DNA of 64,000 nt from an uncultured Clostridia bacterium (GTDB taxonomy: Bacteria; Bacillota; Clostridia; Monoglobales; Monoglobaceae), in assembly GCA_947589045.1 (NCBI GenBank), contig CANQBQ010000009.1, positions 1-64,000 on the forward strand, given 5' to 3'. Below are positions 44,968-52,188 of this stretch, one piece after another. Under the pieces are notes generated by a model. That model searched no databases and was not told where the DNA came from. It was given only the letters and a program-made list of their open reading frames with translations. A program made the translations under genes and the position numbers. The stretch's first letter is position 1. Each line of letters opens with the position of its first letter.

Positions 44968-45672
44968 TTAGCCCTCTTGCATTTGTTTTTTCACCTCCTC
45001 TATCATTTCAACATTGGATTTTCTTGCGGCAGGATGCCACATGTCCAGGACTTTTATACCTTTTTGCCTTAGTTCGTCAATATAAGAATTTTCAAATATC
45101 CATAACGTACCGCAAAATATAATAGTTTTTGGATTTAAAATCTTAATTTCCTCTTTTATTGTGTTTATTGCGACCTTACTTTTCGCTATCTCCCAAAACT
45201 CTTTGTCCGAACGGGCATAACCGCGCACTTTATTAACATTGGTGTAAGCTGCCGCGCCCAAAGCCTTTATCGCCTCGTCATACATCTCCGCAATTTCTTT
45301 AGGTTTTTTATCCGGCTCCTTTATGGCGGTTATCCATCTGCCAAGGTTGTACCACATATTCATTGTCACGCGTTCAGCGGCTTCTCTGCCGTCGTTGATG
45401 CTGCTTCCTTTCTTTATTACATCATATACAAAATCTATGTATGTAGTTTTCTCTTGAAAATCTTTGTCATTCCACCCGTTTGTTTCTTTGAGAATAACAA
45501 GTATACCGTTATCCTCGTCATAGCTTTCCTCATCAGCGATGCCAAATGTGTTGATGCCGGGCGCCTTATCCCCAAATGCTTTCTCGTACTCCTCAAGAAA
45601 CTTATTGGTTGCATCGCAGTACAAAGTCCTCAATTTTTGGTTTAGCTTTTCGTTTTTGTTTACATCAATCAT
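44968..45672 (-). CDS. Uracil-DNA-glycosylase-superfamily-like protein
   Basis: A 234-residue soluble protein. GILVILKETNGWND near residue 57, then LNPKTIIFCGTLW and a terminal WHPAARKS give the spacing of UDG-fold proteins (motif 1, the central strand, and the HP motif). Motif 1 is not canonical, so enzymatic activity is uncertain. AAGGAGAAAATAATT precedes the ATG. Different in character from the redox genes around it. Unknown function is the safe reading. Confidence 0.55.
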   Translation of the reverse strand: MIDVNKNEKLNQKLRTLYCDATNKFLEEYEKAFGDKAPGINTFGIADEESYDEDNGILVILKETNGWNDKDFQEKTTYIDFVYDVIKKGSSINDGREAAERVTMNMWYNLGRWITAIKEPDKKPKEIAEMYDEAIKALGAAAYTNVNKVRGYARSDKEFWEIAKSKVAINTIKEEIKILNPKTIIFCGTLWIFENSYIDELRQKGIKVLDMWHPAARKSNVEMIEEVKKQMQEG

Positions 45673-45712
45673 AATTATTTTCTCCTTAATGTATGTAATT
45701 ACAATTCTTTTA

Positions 45713-45946
45713 TCAGTCGCAGAACCTCGTTTTCCAATCCGCGTTTTTCGTCGCTAGCTGATAGCTCTCGCGCGGATAACGCTCCACAAGCGCGCGGCGT
45801 ATCACGCTCTCGCTCTCGCCGTATGTCCACGCCGTATCGAAATATGTAAATCCCGCGTCCATAAACATATCGACCATTTTCTTTGTCTGCTCAATATCGG
45901 TCGCCCCGTCCTTCTGCGGCAGACGCATCAGACCAAACCGAGCTTT
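45713..45946 (-). pseudogene. Truncated copy of the aldo/keto reductase 5' end
   Basis: The frame (FGLMRLPQKDGATDIEQTKK...YQLATKNADWKTRFCD stop) duplicates the N-terminal ~75 residues of the gene at 46489-47604 with near-identical DNA (compare 47367-47585). It then breaks off. It has no start or ribosome site of its own and is fused to the 3' end of the flavodoxin gene, apparently left by a recombination between repeated reductase genes. Confidence 0.85.
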
Positions 45947-45950
45947 TTTA

Positions 45951-46463
45951 TTAAACCGACTTTTTTGCCCATAATGCAACGGTTTTTTCTGATTTAGCCG
46001 CGTCCGCACCGTGAACGGCAAGACCTTTTCCGAATAACGCGCCCGCGCATATTTTCTTTAAATCGCGTTCGCAGTTTCCTAAACCGCTTCCTTCGTGCGT
46101 CATAACCGCCATCACCCTTTTGCCGCTCCAGTCGAGCTTTTCAAGCTGTGTGAACACCGCCATCGGAAACGTACCCCACCAGCACGGACCGCAAACGAAG
46201 ATATTGTCGTAGCCGCCAATGCCGCCGAGGTATTTTTTCAGCTCAGGTCTTGCGCCCGTGCGCAGCTCCGCCTTCGCGTCGTCGATACATTCGTAATAAT
46301 CCGCCGAGTAGTCCTTCACGGTTTCGATTTCAAACAGGTCGCCGCCGACCGCTTTTTGAATAAACTCCGCAACGATTTCAGTATTACCCTTCGCAAGATT
46401 TTTAATGCTGCCGTTCACATAATTTTCGCCCTTGCGCGAATAGTAAATAATAAGATTTGCCAT
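45951..46463 (-). CDS. Cytosolic flavodoxin
   Basis: A 170-residue flavodoxin-family protein (LIIYYSRKGENYVNGSI with the phosphate loop; CGPCWWGTFPMAVF; MTHEGSGLGNCERDL). No signal peptide, unlike the flavodoxins at 37973-41778. AAAAGGAGAATAAAA precedes the ATG. Its last few codons lie at the junction with the reductase remnant and may not be original. It lies 25 bases after the ferredoxin-tailed aldo/keto reductase, probably as its redox partner. Confidence 0.88.
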   Translation of the reverse strand: MANLIIYYSRKGENYVNGSIKNLAKGNTEIVAEFIQKAVGGDLFEIETVKDYSADYYECIDDAKAELRTGARPELKKYLGGIGGYDNIFVCGPCWWGTFPMAVFTQLEKLDWSGKRVMAVMTHEGSGLGNCERDLKKICAGALFGKGLAVHGADAAKSEKTVALWAKKSV

Positions 46464-46488
46464 TTTTATTCTCCTTTTCCTGCGTTGC

Positions 46489-47604
46489 TTACAGCAGCGC
46501 CGCGCTTACCTTTTCAAGCTCCTCGCGGATTTTGATATGCTGCGGGCATACCTGCTCGCACCTGCCGCATTTGATACATTTATCCGCGCGGTTTAAGCCG
46601 TGCCCGTCCACGAGCCAGTTCATCTGACCTACCGCCGCGTCCTTGCTGTACAACGTGTGGTAATTCATCGCGGTGAAAGAGCCTGAAATTCCTATCTTTT
46701 CGGGGCATACCTTCGCGCAGTAATTGCACGTCGTACACGGTATCAGCGGGATTGCCGCGAGAGCCTCTCGTGCCTTCTTGAGCGTTTGCTCCTCTTTTTC
46801 GCTTAAACCGTTAAAGCTTTTCATAACGGCTAGATTATCCGCCATTTGCTCGACGCTGCTCATACCCGAAAGCACGGTTATAATGCCTTCGAGATTTGCC
46901 GCGAACCGAATTGCCCACGACGCGCACGATGCGTCCGGCTCGGCTCCTTTAAACACTTTTTCAACAGGCTCGGGCGGGTTTGCAAGCATACCGCCCTTAA
47001 CCGGCTCCATAATGATAACCGGCTTGCCGTGCGCCCGCGCCACCTCATAGCAGCGGCGCGACTGTATCGCGGGATTGTCCCAGTCGGCATAGTTTATCTG
47101 AAGCTGGACGAACTCCATTTCGGGGTGGTTATTAAGTATCTCGTCAAGTTCCTCCGGCGTGGAATGGAACGAAAAGCCCATATGCTTGATTTTGCCCTCG
47201 GCTTTTTTCTCTTTGATCCAGTCCCACATATTGAAATCGTCAAACACCTTTGTTCTGAACTCACCCAGATTGTGCAGAAGATAAAAATCGAAATAACCCG
47301 CGCCGGTGTTTTTGAGCGACGTTTCAAACTGCGCGATTGCGTCCTCGCGGGTTTTGCAGTTGATCCAGGCCGCGTTTTTCGTCGCGAGCTGATAGCTCTC
47401 GCGCGGATAACGCTCCACAAGTGCGCGGCGTATCGCGCTCTCGCTCTCGCCGTATGCCCACGCCGTATCGAAATATGTAAATCCCGCGTCCATAAACATA
47501 TCAACCATTTTCTTTGTCTGCTCAATATCGGTCGCCCCGTCCTTCTGCGGCAGACGCATCAGACCAAATCCGAGCTTTTTGATTTCCTCGCCCAAATATT
47601 TCAT
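46489..47604 (-). CDS. Aldo/keto reductase with two [4Fe-4S] clusters
   Basis: 371 residues. Barrel domain (GFGLMRLPQKDGATDIEQ, YFDTAWAYGESES, DFYLLHNLGEF) plus a C-terminal ferredoxin domain with CTTCNYCAKVCP and CIKCGRCEQVCP. The ATG at 47604 follows CGGAGG; a TTG two codons upstream is the alternative. A flavodoxin follows in the same direction. The promoter lies inside a 68-base sequence that recurs at 49549-49616. Confidence 0.92.
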   Translation of the reverse strand: MKYLGEEIKKLGFGLMRLPQKDGATDIEQTKKMVDMFMDAGFTYFDTAWAYGESESAIRRALVERYPRESYQLATKNAAWINCKTREDAIAQFETSLKNTGAGYFDFYLLHNLGEFRTKVFDDFNMWDWIKEKKAEGKIKHMGFSFHSTPEELDEILNNHPEMEFVQLQINYADWDNPAIQSRRCYEVARAHGKPVIIMEPVKGGMLANPPEPVEKVFKGAEPDASCASWAIRFAANLEGIITVLSGMSSVEQMADNLAVMKSFNGLSEKEEQTLKKAREALAAIPLIPCTTCNYCAKVCPEKIGISGSFTAMNYHTLYSKDAAVGQMNWLVDGHGLNRADKCIKCGRCEQVCPQHIKIREELEKVSAALL

Positions 47605-47659
47605 AATCAAACCTCCGTTTCAAAAATTACTGCGTATTTGTCTATAAATATTATATATG

Positions 47660-47727
47660 TTGCCGGACAAAAAATCAATTCGGATTTTGAATATATTTTA
47701 TAAGTTTTGCTTATAAAATTGCCGCTA
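47660..47727 (-). repeat. 68-base direct repeat, copy 1 (reductase promoter)
   Basis: Nearly identical to 49549-49616. On the minus strand it carries TTGATT (47678-47673); with TATAAT (47655-47650) at 17 bases just beyond, it forms the promoter of the 46489-47604 gene. It abuts the metallophosphatase remnant. Confidence 0.8.
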
Positions 47728-47826
47728 ATCATAAACAGCGTTATCGGATAGTCACGAAGCTCATCGCAGACGTAGAAACCTTTATCAAGATCTCGGTGAG
47801 CGTCACCGGTTATGTATGCTCATTTT
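47724..47826 (-). pseudogene. Remnant of the metallophosphatase gene
   Basis: The minus strand matches the start of the gene at 49697-50407 (ATGAGCATACATAACCGGTG against ATGAGTATATACATAACC) and then, after an internal deletion, the CGTGACTATCCGATAACGCT segment. It is frameshifted at the seventh codon. This shows that a second copy of the phosphatase locus existed here. Confidence 0.75.
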
Positions 47827-47840
47827 TTCTCCTGTTACGT

Positions 47841-48515
47841 TTATTTGCCTAATTTTTTCTTTAATTCTTCTGTTAGTCCCGTTATAAATTCTTTTTTGTT
47901 CACTGTGTTTTCGTCTAAGTTTTTAACTATATTTATTATTAATTTTTTTGTACTATCCAAAATCTCTTTATTACGTTCATCTTTATGTTTATGGATGTAT
48001 TTTATTTCTTCCCATATATCTTTTTTTCTATCGTCATTTGGAGGCAACTGAATGTTTTCCAATAACTTCATCTCCAAAAATCCATTTACCGTTTCTAACG
48101 GTTTGTTCTTTGTTTTCGGATTATTTTCTTTGGCTTTATTATATGTTTTCAGATATTGATCATGATATAAGTATAAGCCTATTCTGTTCATTATGGTATG
48201 GAAATTACCTGTTCTTGGATCTAAATCAAACGGTTGGAATGAAATAAAAAATGCGGATTCGCCGTTGTTATTGTCCTCAACTATTACATCGATACCAATC
48301 CAATCTCTTGTTTTACCTTGCGGATTAAACGAATATACCTCTTTTACTTTGATTCCATCCGCATCTTCTTTATCTTTTTTCGTATCCAAATAATTTTTTA
48401 ATCCATTTCGTTCTTCCTTTCGCTTCTTTAAATATTCTTCACTCAACTTCTCTAACGGAAGATTTTCTAAAATTTCCGTTATCTCTTTTTCTGTTAATTT
48501 CTTTTCTTCGCTCAT
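47841..48515 (-). CDS. Lys/Glu-rich protein of unknown function
   Basis: A 224-residue soluble protein, highly charged (SEEKKLTEKEITEILENLPLEKL at the start; ITGLTEELKKKLGK at the end) with a central beta-rich part (WIGIDVIVEDNNNGESAFFISFQPF). No known domain recognised. AT-rich. Its promoter and ribosome site are a copy of those of the metallophosphatase at 49697, and a remnant of that phosphatase lies directly after it, so it appears to have been inserted into a duplicated phosphatase locus. Confidence 0.65.
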   Translation of the reverse strand: MSEEKKLTEKEITEILENLPLEKLSEEYLKKRKEERNGLKNYLDTKKDKEDADGIKVKEVYSFNPQGKTRDWIGIDVIVEDNNNGESAFFISFQPFDLDPRTGNFHTIMNRIGLYLYHDQYLKTYNKAKENNPKTKNKPLETVNGFLEMKLLENIQLPPNDDRKKDIWEEIKYIHKHKDERNKEILDSTKKLIINIVKNLDENTVNKKEFITGLTEELKKKLGK

Positions 48516-48530
48516 TTTAATTTCCTTCTT

Positions 48531-48583
48531 ACACATTTATATTTTATCATTCCGTAATCTACAATGTCAATATTCCTCGTTTT
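48531..48583 (-). repeat. 53-base direct repeat, copy 1 (promoter)
   Basis: Matches 50423-50475 with about 3 differences. On the minus strand TTGACA (48570-48565), 18 bases, TAAAAT (48546-48541) drive the 47841-48515 gene. Confidence 0.85.
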
Positions 48584-48586
48584 AAC

Positions 48587-49501
48587 TCAATCCAGCAAGC
48601 TCTCCGGTTCGCCCTTAATTCGCCTCCACGTCTCAAGCTCCTTGGGCGTGAGTTCGCTCTCCACGACTATCGGCGGCTTATGCGAAGTCATTACCTTCAG
48701 ATACAAGGTCCCCACAAGAGTGCAATCACCGCACGTTCTCGGACCGAGTACCCCGAAAACGCAGCTCATATTCGGTGGATAGTCCCAACCGCCCTCAAAG
48801 GCTTCCTGCGCCGTAAGATACTCCTTTTTCCCGCATACCTCGCAGTAGTGCCAAAACGGTCTTGTGTTCATACTTTCCAAAAGCTCTTGTCTTTTGCGTT
48901 TTTCATCGTCCTCGGCTTGTATGCGCGCAGCCTCGTCGACAAGCTCTTCACGCGCTTCGTCTACGATTTCGGGTCTCGGTTCGTCCATACGCGGTGTTAT
49001 AACTCCGTCCCTGACCTCGTATATTTTGTCAAAGCCCTCCGCGGGATTGGGAAACTCTATCTCATCCGCATATTGCTTAAGCGTCTCCAATGTCCGGTCA
49101 ATCTCTCTTTCCTCGATATTCTTTCTGAGACGGTCGTCACTCGGGCGCATAACGTATACTTCAATCGAAGCGTCGACCGCCTCTCTGATTTTATCAATAT
49201 AAGCTACGCGACGTTTCGCTTTAAACAGTGTTTGCTCAACCACAACGTCGCGTCCGGAGCGCAGCCTCTCAATAATATCGTCGAGCAGATCATTCTGAGC
49301 CTTGAGCAGGCTGCGGAACACCGACCCTGCGGGAACGGAGTTTTTAATTTTTGCCTTATCATACTCACGCTTCTGATAGTCGAACACATCCAAAATATCC
49401 ACGTCCTTGCCAACGTAATTTTGGTTGATAAAATACGTTTTTCCGGAAGCCGCGGTTCCGATTACAAAGGTTACCTTTCTTACATCTTTTTCGTTTTTGA
49501 T
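48587..49501 (-). CDS. Zeta-toxin-like P-loop kinase/ATPase with non-standard start
   Basis: About 304 residues. Walker A IGTAASGKTYFIN near the start and VVVEQTLFKAKRRVAYIDKI...EVYVMRPSDDRLRKN give the pattern of small-molecule kinases of the zeta-toxin/AAA_33 type. The C-terminus has a Cys cluster (CEVCGKKEY...CGDCTL), a likely zinc site. AAGGAGGG is followed at proper spacing by ATT-ATC rather than ATG, GTG or TTG. The next upstream ATG (49583 on the minus strand) lies inside the 68-base promoter repeat. The start is therefore taken as ATC 49501 (ATT 49504 possible). Function unknown. Confidence 0.65.
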   Translation of the reverse strand: MKNEKDVRKVTFVIGTAASGKTYFINQNYVGKDVDILDVFDYQKREYDKAKIKNSVPAGSVFRSLLKAQNDLLDDIIERLRSGRDVVVEQTLFKAKRRVAYIDKIREAVDASIEVYVMRPSDDRLRKNIEEREIDRTLETLKQYADEIEFPNPAEGFDKIYEVRDGVITPRMDEPRPEIVDEAREELVDEAARIQAEDDEKRKRQELLESMNTRPFWHYCEVCGKKEYLTAQEAFEGGWDYPPNMSCVFGVLGPRTCGDCTLVGTLYLKVMTSHKPPIVVESELTPKELETWRRIKGEPESLLD

Positions 49502-49548
49502 AATAAACCCTCCTTCAAAAAACAATGCATATTTGGATATAAATAAAA

Positions 49549-49616
49549 TTGCCGGACAAAAAATCAATTCGGATTTTGAATACATTTTATAAGTTTTGCT
49601 TATAAGATTACCGCTA
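49549..49616 (-). repeat. 68-base direct repeat, copy 2
   Basis: Near-identical to 47660-47727. It carries the same TTGATT element and lies just upstream of the P-loop kinase, which probably uses it as a promoter. Confidence 0.8.
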
Positions 49617-49696
49617 AAGAGGTATAATTTGTTTGCCGCTTTTTGAGATTCCGGCAAGAGAGGCACCTTCTTTCAAAGTTTTTATTCCCCGCCGCC

Positions 49697-50407
49697 TCAG
49701 AATAAATCGGCATCGTCCAACCCCCCGATATCGTAGTACATAATCCGAAGCGCACATTCCTCGTCGTCAATATGGTAATGCCCGCAGTACCAGCGGTCGT
49801 AATCGAGCCGTTCCTCTATTGTGTCAAGCCATTCCTCTGTTGATTTGTCAACTATATTCTGATTTAAGCCGGGTATAAAAGCGTGTGTAGGCTCATACTT
49901 TTTCGGAGCGGTATGCGATAAAACAATATCCACGTGCCAGTTTACCTTGTCAAGCTGACTCTCCACATATGCTTTTGTTTCCTCCGACGGCTGCTCTGTG
50001 TCAAACCACGGCTCACCGCTCGCAAGACGCGCATACTTGTCCACAGAATAAGCGCCGCCTATCGCTATCGCCGTTATGCCGCCAAAGTCGTAAATCTCGC
50101 CGTCAATCGCAAACAGCAGATTGGGATATTCTTCCTCGTAATATACAAGCCCGCCGTGCCAGCGTTTTATCTCGTATGAGTCAATTTCCGAGGGGTATTC
50201 CTCGTGGTTGCCGTGAATCATAAACAGCGTTATCGGGTAGTCACGAAGTTCCTCCTTAAGTTCTTCGTCCGATTCGTCGAGATAGTAGTTTATTCCCGCG
50301 TCACCCAGAATTATCATTATATCATCGGGAGTTGTTTCAAGCTCCTCGCAGGCATAGTAAATTTTTTCAAAATCTCGGTGCGTGTCACCGGTTATGTATA
50401 TACTCAT
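49697..50407 (-). CDS. Metallophosphoesterase
   Basis: A 236-residue calcineurin-like phosphoesterase: YITGDTHRDF (metal ligands D and H), IILGDAGINY, MIHGNHEE, VLSHTAPKKY and YCGHYHID. All five family motifs are intact. Not of the PPP subgroup, as it lacks GDxxDRG. GGGAGGGAATTAAA precedes the ATG. The promoter lies in a 53-base repeat. A broken copy of the gene lies at 47724-47826. Substrate unknown. Confidence 0.9.
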   Translation of the reverse strand: MSIYITGDTHRDFEKIYYACEELETTPDDIMIILGDAGINYYLDESDEELKEELRDYPITLFMIHGNHEEYPSEIDSYEIKRWHGGLVYYEEEYPNLLFAIDGEIYDFGGITAIAIGGAYSVDKYARLASGEPWFDTEQPSEETKAYVESQLDKVNWHVDIVLSHTAPKKYEPTHAFIPGLNQNIVDKSTEEWLDTIEERLDYDRWYCGHYHIDDEECALRIMYYDIGGLDDADLF

Positions 50408-50422
50408 TTTAATTCCCTCCCT

Positions 50423-50475
50423 ACACATTTATATTTTATCATTCCGCAACATACAATGTCAATATTCCTCGTTTT
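50423..50475 (-). repeat. 53-base direct repeat, copy 2 (promoter)
   Basis: On the minus strand TTGACA (50462-50457), 18 bases, TAAAAT (50438-50433). The stop codon of the preceding small gene overlaps the -35 box. Confidence 0.85.
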
Positions 50476-50671
50476 CGTAATCTTCGGGGTCTATGCCGAA
50501 CTCAAACCCGTCCTCGCAAAACCGACGCCAACCGTAGTCTTCGTCATCTGACTCGGTGGATTTTGTGGCTTCTTCAAATATTTTATACGCTATCCATTGT
50601 TCGCCCAGGTCCTCTTTGCCGTCCTTGTTAAAGTCGAACAAACCGCCGAACGGATTATCAAAAAATCCCAT
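50459..50671 (-). CDS. Small acidic protein with an EF-hand-like loop
   Basis: 70 residues: MGFFDNPFGGLFDFNKDGKEDLGEQWIAY then an Asp/Glu-rich tail. DFNKDGKEDLGE has the spacing of a calcium-binding EF-hand loop (D-x-N-x-D-G-x-x-D-x-x-E). AGGTGATATT precedes the ATG. It probably shares regulation with the phosphoesterase gene just downstream. Function unknown. Confidence 0.65.
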   Translation of the reverse strand: MGFFDNPFGGLFDFNKDGKEDLGEQWIAYKIFEEATKSTESDDEDYGWRRFCEDGFEFGIDPEDYENEEY

Positions 50672-50969
50672 AATATCACCTCAGTTTCTTTATTGCTTAA
50701 TTACATTATATTATATCAGATGTCCGTAAAAACGGTCAGTGCTTATTATAGCCCGCCTTTGATATAAACAATGCAGCATAATGGGAGTTGTCAGGCAGAT
50801 ATAAAAATATATTGAAATTTTAACATAAAATAATTAAAACCTCAAGATTTATACCGAAAATGCTTTTCGGCTTCTGCATAACGGGACGGGAAATCGGAAT
50901 GAACGGCAGAGGTTATTGGAAAATTTTAAGACACCCCTTTAAAAAAATAAAAAAATTTTAAAAAAGGTG
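50672..50969. other. AT-rich intergenic region before cysK
   Basis: Holds the upstream region of the small acidic gene (minus) and a hairpin CCGAAAA/TTTTCGG (50854-50860 with 50864-50870). No T-box or S-box motif was seen ahead of the cysK promoter. Confidence 0.5.
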
Positions 50970-51022
50970 TTGACAAATCGTAGGAGTGGTGTTAGAATAA
51001 TTCCTATAATTCATATAGGAAT
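50970..51022 (+). promoter_or_regulatory. cysK promoter with CymR-like palindrome
   Basis: TTGACA (50970-50975), 17 bases, TAGAAT (50993-50998). Directly after it an inverted repeat ATTCCTAT-N7-ATAGGAAT (51000-51007 with 51015-51022) lies at the transcription start. This resembles CymR (Rrf2-type) boxes of Bacillota cysteine genes, so repression under cysteine sufficiency is likely. Confidence 0.75.
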
Positions 51023-51034
51023 AGGTGAGATTTT

Positions 51035-51961
51035 ATGAAAGTTTATGAAAAAATCACGGATTTGATTGGCGGAACGCCGCTTTTGGAGCTTGTGAACTAC
51101 GAGAAGGAAAAGGGGCTTTCGGCGAAGATTGTCGCAAAGCTGGAGTACTTCAATCCGGCGGGCAGCGTAAAGGACAGAATTGCCCGCGCCATGATTGACG
51201 ACGCGGAGCAAAAGGGCGTTTTAAAGCCGGGCGCGGTTATAATCGAGCCGACGAGTGGAAACACCGGAATAGGTCTGGCGGCTGTCGCAGCGTCAAAGGG
51301 TTACAAGATTATTCTTACGATGCCCGAGACGATGAGCGTGGAGCGCAGGAACCTTTTGAAGGCGTACGGCGCGGAGCTTGTTCTGACCGACGGTGCCAAG
51401 GGAATGAAGGGCGCAATCGAGAAGGCTCAGGAGCTTGCGGAGCAGACTCCGAACAGCTTTATCCCGAGCCAGTTTACAAACGCGGCAAACCCCGCGACGC
51501 ACAAAAGCACGACGGGACCCGAAATCTACAACGATACCGACGGCAAGGTTGACATATTTGTCGCGGGCGTAGGTACGGGCGGCACGGTGTCGGGCGTCGG
51601 CGAATACCTGAAGTCGAAAAATCCGAACGTGAAGGTCGTAGCGGTGGAGCCCGCAGGTTCCCCCGTACTCTCAAAGGGCGTTTCGGGACCTCATAAAATA
51701 CAGGGTATCGGAGCGGGATTTGTCCCCGAGACGCTCAACACCGACATATACGACGAAATCATCGCGGTTGAAAACGAGGACGCTTTTGAGACGGGCAGAA
51801 CGCTTGCGAGAAAAGAGGGGTTGCTCGTGGGCATTTCGTCGGGTGCGGCGGTATATGCGGCGACAGAACTTGCAAAGCGTCCCGAAAACAAGGGCAAGAC
51901 CATTGTCGCTCTGCTTCCCGACACGGGCGAGCGCTATCTGTCCACACCTATGTTTTCGTAG
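51035..51961 (+). CDS. cysK: Cysteine synthase A (O-acetylserine sulfhydrylase)
   Basis: A 308-residue PLP enzyme making cysteine from O-acetylserine and sulfide. It has [12 protein letters not shown] (PLP Lys in SVKDR), the [12 protein letters not shown] substrate loop, [16 protein letters not shown] (phosphate-binding loop) and the [12 protein letters not shown] end. Length is standard. Expressed alone from the promoter above and closed by the terminator below. ATAGGTGAG precedes the ATG. Confidence 0.97.
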   Translation: MKVYEKITDLIGGTPLLELVNYEKEKGLSAKIVAKLEYFNPAGSVKDRIARAMIDDAEQKGVLKPGAVIIEPTSGNTGIGLAAVAASKGYKIILTMPETMSVERRNLLKAYGAELVLTDGAKGMKGAIEKAQELAEQTPNSFIPSQFTNAANPATHKSTTGPEIYNDTDGKVDIFVAGVGTGGTVSGVGEYLKSKNPNVKVVAVEPAGSPVLSKGVSGPHKIQGIGAGFVPETLNTDIYDEIIAVENEDAFETGRTLARKEGLLVGISSGAAVYAATELAKRPENKGKTIVALLPDTGERYLSTPMFS

Positions 51962-51990
51962 AAAATAAAAATCATAATAAAGATTTTTGA

Positions 51991-52020
51991 CCCTCGCCGA
52001 GGACGGCGGGGGATATTTTT
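51991..52020 (+). terminator. cysK terminator
   Basis: CCCTCGCCG (51991-51999) pairs with CGGCGGGGG (52004-52012), followed by ATATTTTTTG. Confidence 0.82.
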
Positions 52021-52067
52021 TGTTAAAAAAATGTCAAAATTTTTTACAATTAAATGCAAAAAAATTC

Positions 52068-52096
52068 TTGACATTGCCCAAATCCTAAAGTATAAT
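52068..52096 (+). promoter_or_regulatory. Promoter of the exosortase G locus
   Basis: Perfect TTGACA (52068-52073), 17-base spacer, TATAAT (52091-52096), about 90 bases before the first gene. AAAGAAAGAAGATGGGG leads to the ATG. Confidence 0.88.
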
Positions 52097-52188
52097 GGAT
52101 AATGTAAAATAATCTGAACATATATTAGGGTCTTAACAGACAGCCTATATTCAGTAAATATTCAGCAAAGAAAGAAGATGGGGATTTT

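Noticed and set aside
44838-45122. Plus-strand 94-codon frame
   Set aside because: Overlaps the UDG-like gene's 3' end antisense; no ribosome site or motif.
50672-51034. T-box or S-box leader for cysK
   Set aside because: The consensus promoter lies only 37 bases before the start codon, leaving no room for a leader riboswitch.
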